DNA of 13,427 nt from Microbacteriaceae bacterium (GCA_012719255.1 JAAYAS010000314.1:1-13427); one strand, 5' to 3'; numbered from the stretch's first letter, positions 1 to 6,808 are shown. Notes: generated by a model not told the origin, from the sequence alone. Translations and numbers: made by a program.

Positions 1-66
1 GCCGCATCCGTGCGCCCTCGGCGACCCTCCATGCTCCCGAATGGACGGCGCGTAGGATTGGTTCGT

Positions 67-72
67 TAGCCT
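67..72 (+). promoter_or_regulatory. putative -10 box for the NADH dehydrogenase gene
   Basis: The hexamer TAGCCT fits the actinobacterial TANNNT -10 pattern. It would place the transcript start near 79, giving a leader of about 35 bases before the GTG at 115. A poor -35 candidate (TGGACG, 42-47) lies 19 bases upstream. This is the most AT-rich patch in the first 114 bases, and I see nothing else there. The promoter is inferred from sequence alone. Confidence 0.35.
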
Positions 73-114
73 GAATCCCGTTCTCCAGGTCCTTTGCATG
101 AAAGAGGTGCACGC

Positions 115-1623
115 GTGACGAAGATTCTCATCGTGGGCGGCGGCTACGCCGGCTTCACCACGGCACGCCAGCTCGAGAAGAAGCTCAACCCCGGTGAGGC
201 GCAGGTGACCCTGGTCGACCCGCGTCCCTACATGACCTACCAGCCGTTCCTGCCCGAGGTGGCCGGCGGCTCGATCGAGGCCCGCCACGCGGTCGTCTCG
301 CACCGCCGCCACCTCAAGCGCACCCGCGTCATCACCGCCGAGGTCGCCCGCGTCGACCACGCGACGAAGACCGCGACGATCAAGCCCGCCGACGGCGACG
401 AGTACACCCTCGGCTACGACATCGTCGTGATGACCGCCGGCGCCGTCAGCCGCACCTTCCCCATCCCCGGCATCGCCGACAACGCGGTGGGCATGAAGAC
501 CATCGAGGAGGCGGTGTGGGTGCGCGACACCCTCATCGACAACTTCAGCCGCGCCTCGACCATGGCCCCCGGCCCCGAGCGCACGCGCCTGCTCACCTTC
601 GTCGTCGTCGGCGGCGGCTTCGCCGGCATCGAGGCGTTCGCCGAGATGCGCTCGCTCGCGACCGCGCTGCTCGCCGACTACCCCTCGCTGCAGTTCGACG
701 ACGTGCAGTTCCACCTCATCGAGGCCGCCCCGCGCATCATGCCGGAGGTCTCGGAGGAGACCGCGCTGTGGGTCATCAAGAACCTCGCCGAGCGCGGCGC
801 GACGGTGCACCTCAACACCCAGTGCACCTCGGCCGTCGACGGCGTCGTCGAGACCTCGAACGGCGACCGGTTCCCGACCGACGTGATCGTGTGGACCGCC
901 GGCATGATGGCGAACCCGCTCGTCAAGGGCTTCACCGACCTGCCCGTCAACGAGCGCGGCAACGTGCGCGGCCGCGCCGACCTCCGCGTCGAGGGCGACG
1001 AGGGCATCGTGCAGGACGCCTGGACCGCCGGCGACGTCGCGGCGATCCCCGACCTCTCGGGCGGCGGCGTCGCGGGCTACTGCGTGCCGAACGCGCAGCA
1101 CGCGGTGCGCCAGGCGCGCGTGCTCGCCGACAACCTCGTCGCCACCCTGCGCGGCGACGCGCCGACCGACTACTACCACGAGAACCAGGGCGCCGTCGCC
1201 GGTCTCGGCATGGGCGTTGGCGCGTTCCAGTCGGGCAAGACCGGCCTCACCGGCCTCGTCGCCTGGGCGATGCACCGCGGCTACCACGGCATGGCCATCC
1301 CGACCTACGAGCGCAAGGCGCGCGTGTTCGTGAACTGGGGCCTGCAGCTGCTGCTCGGCCGCGACTTCGTGTCGCTCGGCGACCTCGCCGAGCCGAAGGC
1401 GTTCTTCGAGCGCTTCGCCGCCCGCCCGAAGCCGGCCGCCGACGCGAAGCCCGCGGCGCCGAAGGGCGCGAAGCCCGGCCCGAAGCCGGCCGCGCCGTCG
1501 GTGACGCCGAAGGGCGAGAACGAGCCCGCCCCCGTCGGCGAGCCCGCGCGCGACTCGGAGGCGGCCGAGAAGGCCGCCGACGCGAAGGCCGAGACCGAGA
1601 AGGCCGGCGCCGACTCGAAGTAG
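115..1623 (+). CDS. ndh: type II NADH:quinone oxidoreductase (NDH-2) with basic/acidic C-terminal tail
   Basis: This is a 502-residue FAD-dependent pyridine nucleotide-disulphide oxidoreductase of the NDH-2 family. Such enzymes sit on the inner face of the membrane and pass electrons from NADH to menaquinone without pumping protons. The first dinucleotide fold is at the N-terminus (GGGYAG, residues 8-13, FAD). The second is GGGFAG at 166-171 (NADH). The flavin-binding AGD motif is at 305-307, followed by a GYCVPNAQHA segment typical of the family. The GTG at 115 is chosen because AGAGG (103-107) lies 7 bases upstream; a TTG at 94 would add 7 residues with no ribosome site. Residues from about 438 to 502 are an extension rich in Lys, Ala, Pro and Glu with no recognisable domain. 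A ferredoxin/thioredoxin-reductase-like flavoprotein is less likely, as no CxxC is seen. Confidence 0.9.
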   Translation: MTKILIVGGGYAGFTTARQLEKKLNPGEAQVTLVDPRPYMTYQPFLPEVAGGSIEARHAVVSHRRHLKRTRVITAEVARVDHATKTATIKPADGDEYTLGYDIVVMTAGAVSRTFPIPGIADNAVGMKTIEEAVWVRDTLIDNFSRASTMAPGPERTRLLTFVVVGGGFAGIEAFAEMRSLATALLADYPSLQFDDVQFHLIEAAPRIMPEVSEETALWVIKNLAERGATVHLNTQCTSAVDGVVETSNGDRFPTDVIVWTAGMMANPLVKGFTDLPVNERGNVRGRADLRVEGDEGIVQDAWTAGDVAAIPDLSGGGVAGYCVPNAQHAVRQARVLADNLVATLRGDAPTDYYHENQGAVAGLGMGVGAFQSGKTGLTGLVAWAMHRGYHGMAIPTYERKARVFVNWGLQLLLGRDFVSLGDLAEPKAFFERFAARPKPAADAKPAAPKGAKPGPKPAAPSVTPKGENEPAPVGEPARDSEAAEKAADAKAETEKAGADSK

Positions 1624-1631
1624 CGCTCCGC

Positions 1632-1673
1632 CGCCGCGCCGCCGCATCCGGCTCCGGATGCGGCGGCGCGGCG
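1632..1673 (+). terminator. strong hairpin after ndh, probable terminator
   Basis: A perfect 19-base-pair inverted repeat (1632-1650 with 1655-1673) has a four-base loop GCTC. It begins 8 bases after the ndh stop codon and is followed only by a short CTTT. Actinobacterial terminators often lack a long T run, so termination is a reasonable inference. The core of each arm is GCATCC/GGATGC, a hexamer common throughout this window. Confidence 0.75.
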
Positions 1674-1735
1674 CTTTCCGCGGTCGTCGGAGGCGCGGGC
1701 CGCGGCCGGGACCGTTACCGTGGTGGGACCGACTT

Positions 1736-1809
1736 CCCCTGGTGGCCCAATCGGCAGAGGCACGCGACTTAAAATCGCCGAGTTGCGGGTTCGAATCCCG
1801 CCCGGGGGA
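1736..1809 (+). tRNA. tRNA with UAA anticodon (nominal tRNA-Leu) but a short variable loop
   Basis: A cloverleaf can be folded by hand. The acceptor stem is CCCCTGG (1736-1742) with CCGGGGG (1802-1808), seven pairs including one T-G, then A73. The D arm has a three-pair stem GCC/GGC and GG at 1753-1754. The anticodon stem is four pairs plus a C-C mismatch, with loop CTTAAAA (1768-1774), so the anticodon is TAA (1770-1772). The variable region is only five bases (GAGTT), and the T arm is GCGGG-TTCGAAT-CCCGC. The 3' CCA is not encoded. UAA would decode UUA leucine, but bacterial tRNA-Leu normally carries a long variable arm; this gene has a class I body with a C1-G72 pair. A possible -10 (TACCGT, 1716-1721) precedes it. 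It could be a divergent functional tRNA or a tRNA-like pseudogene. Confidence 0.8.
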
Positions 1810-1848
1810 CCTCCCGCCCGCGCCATGGCATCCCGCATCCGCGCGGGC

Positions 1849-1854
1849 TATCCT
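1849..1854 (+). promoter_or_regulatory. -10 box TATCCT of a leaderless gene
   Basis: TATCCT ends 6 bases before the ATG at 1861, so transcription would start at or beside the start codon. No ribosome site is present, which fits leaderless translation. It lies between the tRNA and the DUF1801 gene; a small inverted repeat (CCCGC 1832-1836, GCGGG 1843-1847) abuts it and may end the tRNA transcript. Confidence 0.55.
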
Positions 1855-1860
1855 CGCGCC

Positions 1861-2295
1861 ATGAGCCGATCCGACGAACCCGTGCTGCGCCCGACCGGCG
1901 CCTCGGTCGAGGAGTTCCTCGCCACCGTTCCCGAGCGCCGGCAGCGCGAGGCCGAGGTGCTGACCCCGATGCTCGAGGAGATCGCCGGCGAACCCGCGAT
2001 CATGTGGGGGCCGAGCATCATCGGCTGCGGCCGCTACCGCTACAAGTACGCCACCGGCCGCACGGGCGAGGCGGGCCGCATCGGATTCAGCCCGCGCAAG
2101 GCGGCCCTCACCGTCTACCTCGCCGACGGCACCGAGCACTACGCCGAGCAGCTCGCCCGGCTCGGCAAGCACCGCACCTCGGTCGCCTGCCTCTACATCA
2201 ACAAGCTCGCCGACATCGACCTCGACGTGCTGCGCGAGATCATCGAGCTCGCCTGGGTGCGCGTCGGCGAGATGGAAGCGAGGATGCACGCATGA
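1861..2295 (+). CDS. DUF1801 domain protein
   Basis: This 144-residue protein resembles DUF1801, a small alpha/beta family of the YdhG/YjbR-like fold with no established reaction. Supporting features are the N-terminal helix region (VEEFLATVPERRQREAEVL), the central MWGPSIIGCGRYRY stretch with a GxGxY pattern, the IGFSPRKAALTVYL strands, and a C-terminal segment reading LGKHRTSVACLYINKLADID. No signal peptide or membrane segment is seen, so it should be cytoplasmic. The ATG at 1861 is favoured because a -10 box sits 6 bases upstream and the family pattern begins soon after; frames extending upstream run through the tRNA. Its stop overlaps the next start by 4 bases (ATGA), so the pair is probably cotranscribed and translationally coupled. 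Confidence 0.8.
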   Translation: MSRSDEPVLRPTGASVEEFLATVPERRQREAEVLTPMLEEIAGEPAIMWGPSIIGCGRYRYKYATGRTGEAGRIGFSPRKAALTVYLADGTEHYAEQLARLGKHRTSVACLYINKLADIDLDVLREIIELAWVRVGEMEARMHA

Positions 2296-2861
2296 GCACC
2301 GCGCCCGCGAACGTGAAGGCGCTCGAGACCGGCTCGGGCATCGCCTGGGACGACTGGGTCGAGTGGCTCGACTCGATCGGCGCCGCCGAGCTCGACCACG
2401 CCGAGATGGCGAAGCGCGTGCTCGCGCGCATCGTCGAGACCGGCCGATCGAAGAGCCCCGAGTGGTGGGCGCAGGGCGTCACCGTCGCCTACGAGCAGCG
2501 CATCGGCCGGCGCCAGCCCGGCCAGCGGTGCGACGGCTCGTTCTCGGCGACGGCCTCGAAGACCGTCGCTGGCGACATGGACGCGGTGCTCGCGCGCTGG
2601 AGCGCCGAGTACGACGCCGTCGTCGAGCTGGCGGGAGTGCCGGTCGAGCGGGAGCCCGCGACGAGCGAGACCGAGAAGTGGCGGTACTGGCGCTGCGGGC
2701 TCGCCGACGGCTCGAAGGTGACCGTGAACATCCAGACCAAGCCCGCGGGCGACCGCTCGAGCGTCGCCGTGAACCACGACGACCTCGCGAGCCCCGACGA
2801 CGTCGACGCGACGCGTGCCTACTGGCGGCACGAGCTCGCGCGCTTCGCGGCGGGGGAGTGA
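2292..2861 (+). CDS. DUF4287/AHSA1-like hypothetical protein
   Basis: This 189-residue protein has an N-terminal part (about residues 15-75) with a WDDWVEWLD motif and then SPEWWAQGVTVAYEQRIGRR. From memory, that resembles the DUF4287-type segment found beside AHSA1 (SRPBCC) domains in Actinobacteria. The C-terminal part (about 120-189) has the WRYWRC..DGSKVTVNIQTK...SSVAVNHDDL...YW strand-strand-helix order of the end of an SRPBCC fold, but the whole is short for a full two-domain protein. It starts inside the stop codon of the DUF1801 gene (ATGA), and the two families often travel together, so a shared role is likely though unknown. No membrane segment or signal is seen. The domain naming is tentative; the gene itself is secure from codon bias and coupling. 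Confidence 0.7.
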   Translation: MSTAPANVKALETGSGIAWDDWVEWLDSIGAAELDHAEMAKRVLARIVETGRSKSPEWWAQGVTVAYEQRIGRRQPGQRCDGSFSATASKTVAGDMDAVLARWSAEYDAVVELAGVPVEREPATSETEKWRYWRCGLADGSKVTVNIQTKPAGDRSSVAVNHDDLASPDDVDATRAYWRHELARFAAGE

Positions 2862-2893
2862 CCCCCGCGCGGACGGGGATCGCGACGGCTCGG

Positions 2894-2899
2894 TAGAAT
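2894..2899 (+). promoter_or_regulatory. -10 box TAGAAT of leaderless lemA
   Basis: TAGAAT is a near-consensus -10 and ends 6 bases before the ATG at 2906. The bases between (CACCCC) contain no ribosome site. The mRNA should therefore begin at the start codon. The same TAGAAT occurs in front of greA on the other strand. Confidence 0.6.
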
Positions 2900-2905
2900 C
2901 ACCCC

Positions 2906-3478
2906 ATGCAGTTGGAGTGGCTCATCCCGGTCGGCATCGCCGTCGCCGTCATCGTCCTGTTGCTCGTCTGGTTCTTCGTGGCGCGCAGCCGCCTGCGCGG
3001 GCACGATGCGCGGGCGGATGCGGCCTGGCACGAGATCGAGCTGCAGCTCAAGCGCCGCGCCGACCTCGTGCCGGCGGTGACCGCCGCAGTGCGCGACCAC
3101 GCCCAGCACGGCGAGCAGGCGCTCGTCGAGATCGAGCGCGCCCGCGCCGAGACGCTGAGCGCCGATTCGCCGGTCGCCGCCTCGACCGCGGAGAACCACT
3201 TCCAGGGCGCGCTGCGCGGGCTGTTCGGCGTCGCCGACGCCTACCCGCAGCTCACCGCGAGCCCCGACTTCCTGCGGCTGAAGTCCGACCTCGTGCAGAC
3301 CGAGGACAAGCTGCAGACCTCCCGCCGCAACTACAACGGCGCCGTGCGCAGCCTGAACGCCGCCGTCACGGCCTTCCCGAACCGCCTCGTCGCCGGCCCC
3401 GCCGGCGTGCGCCAGCGCGAGTTCTTCGAGGTCACCGACCGCGCCGCGATCTCCGAGCCGCCGCGCGTGCAGTTCTGA
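2906..3478 (+). CDS. lemA: LemA family protein
   Basis: A 190-residue LemA-type protein, the usual length. Residues about 6-26 form a single hydrophobic helix near the N-terminus (N-out, C-in or the reverse cannot be told from sequence). It is followed by helical-bundle motifs typical of LemA: AWHEIELQLKRRADLVPAV, a region of long amphipathic helices, AYPQLTASPDFLRLKSDL, and ETRRNYN-like KLQTSRRNYNGAVRSLNAAV ending in FPNRLVAG. LemA proteins are widespread envelope-associated proteins of unknown biochemical role, often near htpX-type proteases or DUF2207 genes; neither is visible here. The ATG at 2906 is set by the -10 box 6 bases upstream. ilvA follows after 58 bases, so cotranscription is possible. 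Confidence 0.9.
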   Translation: MQLEWLIPVGIAVAVIVLLLVWFFVARSRLRGHDARADAAWHEIELQLKRRADLVPAVTAAVRDHAQHGEQALVEIERARAETLSADSPVAASTAENHFQGALRGLFGVADAYPQLTASPDFLRLKSDLVQTEDKLQTSRRNYNGAVRSLNAAVTAFPNRLVAGPAGVRQREFFEVTDRAAISEPPRVQF

Positions 3479-3536
3479 GCCCAGCGCCCGCCGCATCCCC
3501 GCCCGCATCCCGCAGAAAGCGCATCCGCACCGCATC

Positions 3537-4796
3537 ATGACGAGCACCGATCTCGACACCAGCTTCATCCCCGCCCTCGACGACATCGAGCGGGCCCGCG
3601 AGATCGTCCGCCGCACGACGCGCGTGACCCTCCTCGACTCGGCGAAGTTCCTCGCGCCCCACACCGGCTCGCCGGTCTTCCTGAAGTGCGAGAACATGCA
3701 GCGCACCGGCTCGTACAAGATCCGCGGCGCCACGAACCGGCTCGCGCGGCTCACCGCCGAGGAGCGCGAGCGCGGCGTCGTCGCCGCCTCCGCCGGCAAC
3801 CACGCGCAGGGCGTCGCCTTCGCGGCCCGCGAGCTCGGCATCCCCGCCACCATCTACATGCCGCTCGGCGTGCCGATCCCGAAGCTCGAGGCGACCCGCA
3901 ACTACGGCGCCGAGGTCGTGCTCGAGGGCCTCAACGTCGGCGAGGCGCTCGAGGGCGCGCAGGCGTTCGCCGAGCGCACCGGGGCGACGTTCATCCACCC
4001 CTACGACCACCCCGACATCATCACCGGCCAGGCGACCCTCGGCCTCGACGTGCTCGAGCAGCTGCCCGAGGTCGACACGATCATCGTGCCGATCGGCGGC
4101 GGCGGGCTCATCTCGGGCGTCGGCGCGCTCGTGAAGCTCAAGGCCGCCGAGCTCGGCCGCGAGATCCGCGTGATCGGCGTGCAGGCCGCGAACACGGCGC
4201 CGTTCCCGGTGTCGCTCGAGGCCGGCGAGCGCGTGAGGATCGAGGCGAAGCCGACCATCGCCGACGGCATCGCCGTCGACGTGCCGGGCTCGCTCACCTT
4301 CGAGCTCGTGCGCCGCTTCGTCGACGAGGTCGTCACCGTCAGCGAGGACGACATCGCCCGCGCGATCCTGCTGCTCGTCGAGCGCGCGAAGCTCGTCGTC
4401 GAGCCGGCCGGCGCGACGCCGGTCGCGGCGATCATCGCCGGGCTCGTGAAGGGCACCGGCAATACCGTCGCGGTGCTCTCGGGCGGCAACATCGACCCGA
4501 TGATGCTCGAGAAGGTGATCTCGCAGGGCCTCACCGCCTCCGACCGCTACATGCGCATCATCATCGGCCTGCACGACGTGCCCGGCCACCTCGCGCGCAT
4601 CGCGACGACGCTCGCCGACATCAACGCGAACGTCATCGAGGTGCTCCACACGCGCCACAACAAGGGGCTGCAGATCACCCAGGTCGAGCTCGAGATCGCC
4701 GTCGAGACGCGCGGCTCCGACCACGCGCGGCTCGTGCTCGACTCGCTGCGCGCGGCCGGCTACGAGCCGCGCATCGATCGCGACGCGACGGTCTGA
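3537..4796 (+). CDS. ilvA: threonine ammonia-lyase (threonine deaminase)
   Basis: This 419-residue PLP enzyme deaminates threonine to 2-oxobutanoate, the first committed step to isoleucine. The fold-type II core shows the PLP lysine in GSYKIRG (K61), SAGNHAQG at 85-92, the phosphate-binding glycine loop GGGGL at 187-191, and LSGGNID near 314. A C-terminal ACT-like domain (about 339-413, beginning MRIIIGLHDVPGHLARI) is the site where such enzymes bind allosteric amino acids. The size and the single ACT domain fit the shorter TdcB-like/actinobacterial IlvA form rather than the roughly 510-residue E. coli IlvA with two ACT repeats. Upstream is only a poor ribosome site, so the ATG at 3537 is chosen on family alignment and it may rely on lemA readthrough. 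It converges with greA. Confidence 0.92.
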   Translation: MTSTDLDTSFIPALDDIERAREIVRRTTRVTLLDSAKFLAPHTGSPVFLKCENMQRTGSYKIRGATNRLARLTAEERERGVVAASAGNHAQGVAFAARELGIPATIYMPLGVPIPKLEATRNYGAEVVLEGLNVGEALEGAQAFAERTGATFIHPYDHPDIITGQATLGLDVLEQLPEVDTIIVPIGGGGLISGVGALVKLKAAELGREIRVIGVQAANTAPFPVSLEAGERVRIEAKPTIADGIAVDVPGSLTFELVRRFVDEVVTVSEDDIARAILLLVERAKLVVEPAGATPVAAIIAGLVKGTGNTVAVLSGGNIDPMMLEKVISQGLTASDRYMRIIIGLHDVPGHLARIATTLADINANVIEVLHTRHNKGLQITQVELEIAVETRGSDHARLVLDSLRAAGYEPRIDRDATV

Positions 4797-4842
4797 GGAC
4801 CGGCCGGGGGGCTTCGACGGGCTCGGACCGGCCGGGGCGGCG
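4797..4842. repeat. direct/inverted repeat between convergent ilvA and greA
   Basis: The 46-base gap holds two direct copies of GGACCGGCCGGGG (4797-4809 and 4825-4837), 28 bases apart, flanking GCTTCGACGGGCTC. Since CCGGCCGG is its own complement, the two copies can also pair as an 8-base stem with a 20-base loop. That could act as a terminator for both converging genes. The central TTCGACGGGCTC resembles, from memory, a short intergenic repeat common in Microbacteriaceae genomes. Confidence 0.55.
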
Positions 4843-5331
4843 CTAGGGGCGGAAGGTCTCGACGTCGTGGACGACGACCTCGATGTCGTTGCCGTTCGGC
4901 GCGAGGTAGCTCGTCGAGTCGCCGATCTTCAGACCCTCGATGGCCTGGCCGAGCGGGCTGTCGGGGGAGAAGACGCGCAGCTCGGTCTGCGCCTCGAGCT
5001 CGCTGTCGGCGAAGAGGAACTTCTGCTCGCGGCCGGCGACGGTCGCGGTGACGACGGTGCCGAGCTCGACGACGCCGGCGGCCTCGGGGGCCTCGGCGAC
5101 GGTCGCGGTCTTCAGCAGCGCCTCGATCTCGAGGATGCGGGTCTCGATGCGGCCCTGCTCGTCCTTCGCGGCGTGGTAGCCGGCGTTCTCCTTGAGGTCG
5201 CCGTCCTCGCGGGCGACCTGGATGTCCTTGGCGATCTCCTGGCGCCGCGTCGTCGACAGGTGCTCGAGCTCCTCGCGGAGGCGGTCGTACGCCTCCTGGG
5301 TGAGCCAGGTCGACTCGGGCTGGGTTGCCAT
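4843..5331 (-). CDS. greA: transcription elongation factor GreA
   Basis: GreA (162 residues) enters the RNA polymerase secondary channel and stimulates cleavage of backtracked transcripts. The N-terminal coiled coil (about residues 10-75) contains the diagnostic AREDGDLKENAGYHAAKDEQ segment, whose acidic tip residues (D and E of the GDLKEN stretch) hold the catalytic Mg ion. The C-terminal FKBP-like domain contains VFSPDSPLGQAIEGLKIGD. The ATG at 5331 is preferred because GAGGAG (5340-5345) lies 8 bases before it; a GTG at 5340 would overlap that site. The gene follows DUF4307 on the same strand but appears to have its own promoter (TAGAAT at 5389-5394) and a leader hairpin. greA next to a DUF4307 gene and mca is a conserved actinobacterial arrangement. 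Confidence 0.95.
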   Translation of the reverse strand: MATQPESTWLTQEAYDRLREELEHLSTTRRQEIAKDIQVAREDGDLKENAGYHAAKDEQGRIETRILEIEALLKTATVAEAPEAAGVVELGTVVTATVAGREQKFLFADSELEAQTELRVFSPDSPLGQAIEGLKIGDSTSYLAPNGNDIEVVVHDVETFRP

Positions 5332-5358
5332 GGGGGTCACTCCTCGAATAGAACACGA

Positions 5359-5379
5359 ACCCCGGCGGAGTGCCGGGGT
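5359..5379 (-). terminator. hairpin with T-rich tail in the greA leader (attenuator or DUF4307 terminator)
   Basis: On the minus strand ACCCCGGC pairs perfectly with GCCGGGGT (8 pairs, loop ACTCC), followed by TCGTGTTCTATT, which is strikingly T-rich for this genome. It lies downstream of the DUF4307 gene and upstream of greA. If greA is transcribed from the TAGAAT box at 5389-5394, the hairpin sits at the very 5' end of the greA leader. It could end DUF4307 transcription, attenuate greA, or both. Confidence 0.6.
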
Positions 5380-5388
5380 GTTCAGGGC

Positions 5389-5394
5389 ATTCTA
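5389..5394 (-). promoter_or_regulatory. -10 box TAGAAT for greA
   Basis: On the minus strand TAGAAT predicts a start near 5382, giving a leader of about 50 bases that contains the hairpin at 5359-5379 and the GAGGAG ribosome site. No good -35 hexamer is seen 16-18 bases upstream. Confidence 0.5.
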
Positions 5395-5429
5395 GCCGAT
5401 GGCGGCCCGACGGGGCCGGAGCGCGGGGC

Positions 5430-5840
5430 TCAGTCGTCGAGCACCCAGCACTCGCGCACCTGCACGATCGAGGCCTGCTGGGTGGTGCGCAGATCGACGA
5501 CGATGCGCTGGTGCGCCTCCTCCGACGGCGGCAGCTCGACCACCCGGTAGCCGACGCTCGTCGAGCGCTCGTTGTGCGCTTCGATGGCGCAGGCGAGGGG
5601 CGTGCCGGGCTGCACCGAGACGCGCGCGTCGATCGTCGCCCGATCGGCGCTCGGCGCCGAGAACGAGGCGGTCTGCGCCTCGACCGTGGCCGCCGGGTTG
5701 AGCGCGAAGAAGGCCCAGAAGACGACGGTGCCGATCACGAGCGCGGCGACCGCGAACCACCACAGCCGGCCGGGCGTCGTCGCGGTCCCGCCGGCGGCGC
5801 GGGGGCGCCGGCCGCCGTAGCGTTCCGTAAGATCGGTCAC
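5430..5840 (-). CDS. DUF4307 single-pass membrane protein
   Basis: This 136-residue protein matches the DUF4307 pattern: a short N-terminal cytoplasmic region beginning TDLTERYGGRR, one hydrophobic helix (about residues 27-48, rich in W, F, V, A), then an extracytoplasmic beta-rich domain with a conserved pair of cysteines, one in PLACAIEAHN and one in VRECWVL near the C-terminus, which could form a disulphide. The function is unknown. The GTG at 5840 has AGGA six bases upstream. It is divergent from mca with 77 bases between the starts and lies upstream of greA; the same order occurs in mycobacteria (Rv1080c-Rv1082 by recall). Its position suggests a cell-envelope role, but nothing in the sequence proves this. 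Confidence 0.85.
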   Translation of the reverse strand: MTDLTERYGGRRPRAAGGTATTPGRLWWFAVAALVIGTVVFWAFFALNPAATVEAQTASFSAPSADRATIDARVSVQPGTPLACAIEAHNERSTSVGYRVVELPPSEEAHQRIVVDLRTTQQASIVQVRECWVLDD

Positions 5841-5858
5841 TGTCCGTCCTGATCGGGA

Positions 5859-5864
5859 TAAACT
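5859..5864 (+). promoter_or_regulatory. -10 box TAAACT for mca
   Basis: TAAACT would start transcription near 5872. A GTG at 5873 lies there and could be a leaderless start, but an AGGAG site at 5906-5910 precedes the GTG at 5918. The same AT-rich patch probably serves the divergent DUF4307 gene. Confidence 0.5.
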
Positions 5865-5917
5865 GGTGCGTCGTGCCCCAGCCTACCCCGGGCGCGCCGA
5901 ACGACAGGAGCCGACCC

Positions 5918-6808
5918 GTGACGCAGCACCGCTTGCTCGCCGTGCACGCCCACCCCGACGACGAGTCGAGCAAGGGCGCGGGCACCTACGCCATGTACGA
6001 GGCGCGCGGCGCCGAGGTCATGGTCGTGTCGTGCACCGGCGGCGAGGCCGGCGACGTGCTCAACACCGGCCTGCACGCCCGCGCGCACGCCGAGCGCGAC
6101 CTCACGGGCCTGCGCCGGGTCGAGATGGCCGAGGCGCAGCGCATCCTCGAGATCGAGCACCGCTGGCTCGGCTACCGCGACTCCGGCATGGCGCGGGAGG
6201 ACGGCTCGCTCGAGCCGGGCACGTTCGCAGCGATCCCGATCGCGACGAGCGTGCGCCCGCTCATCCGGCTCATCCGCGAGTTCCGGCCGCACGTGCTCGT
6301 CACCTACGACGAGCGCGGCGGCTACCCGCATCCCGACCACATCCGCACGCACGAGATCTCGATGCTCGCGTGGGACGAGGCCGCCGCCGACCGCCATCCC
6401 GAGCTCGGCGCGCCCTGGTCGGTGCAGAAGCTCTATTACGACCGCACGATGAACGACGAGCGCTTCCGCTCGCTGCTCAGCGAGCTCAAGCTGCATCCCG
6501 ACAAGAAGCACCTCGCCGACCGCATGGAGGCGGTCGTCGAGCGCATCCTGCAGCGGGCGCAGCGCCGCACCACTCGCATCGCCGTCGGCGACTACCTGCT
6601 GCGCCGCGACGACGCGCTGCGGGCGCACGCGAGCCAGGTGGCGCCCGACCACGAGTTCTTCTTCGGCTACCCGCGCGACATCGAGGCGACGGCGTACCCG
6701 TTCGAGGACTACGAGCTCGTGCGCAGCCGCGTCGGCGAACCCGCCGACGGGGAGTTCGAGGCCGACCTGTTCGAACGGGTCGTGCTCGAGGGGGAAGAGG
6801 GCCGATGA
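5918..6808 (+). CDS. mca: mycothiol S-conjugate amidase
   Basis: Mca (296 residues) is a zinc amidase of the LmbE/PIG-L family. It cuts mycothiol S-conjugates into GlcN-Ins, which is recycled, and a mercapturic acid, which is exported; it is the detoxification arm of mycothiol metabolism. The N-terminal motif AHPDDES (residues 11-17) carries the zinc ligands H12 and D15, and HPDH at 138-141 supplies the third. The stretch DDESSKGAGTYAMYEARGAEVMVVSCTGGEAG separates Mca from the deacetylase MshB, as Mca typically has the SSKGA segment. The GTG at 5918 is chosen for AGGAG at 5906-5910; a leaderless GTG at 5873 would add 15 residues with no family support. The stop overlaps the next gene by 4 bases. 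Confidence 0.92.
   Translation: MTQHRLLAVHAHPDDESSKGAGTYAMYEARGAEVMVVSCTGGEAGDVLNTGLHARAHAERDLTGLRRVEMAEAQRILEIEHRWLGYRDSGMAREDGSLEPGTFAAIPIATSVRPLIRLIREFRPHVLVTYDERGGYPHPDHIRTHEISMLAWDEAAADRHPELGAPWSVQKLYYDRTMNDERFRSLLSELKLHPDKKHLADRMEAVVERILQRAQRRTTRIAVGDYLLRRDDALRAHASQVAPDHEFFFGYPRDIEATAYPFEDYELVRSRVGEPADGEFEADLFERVVLEGEEGR

Noticed and set aside
1720..1860. Upstream extension of the DUF1801 gene to a start at 1720
   Set aside because: It would translate the tRNA gene; the ATG at 1861 has a -10 box at leaderless spacing.
1810..1860. Short GCATCC repeats after the tRNA as an attachment site or mobile-element edge
   Set aside because: No integrase, no direct repeat of the tRNA 3' end and no shift in gene content is visible in the window.
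3432..4724. 430-codon minus-strand frame opposite ilvA
   Set aside because: Same shadow composition; ilvA on the plus strand has complete PLP-enzyme motifs.
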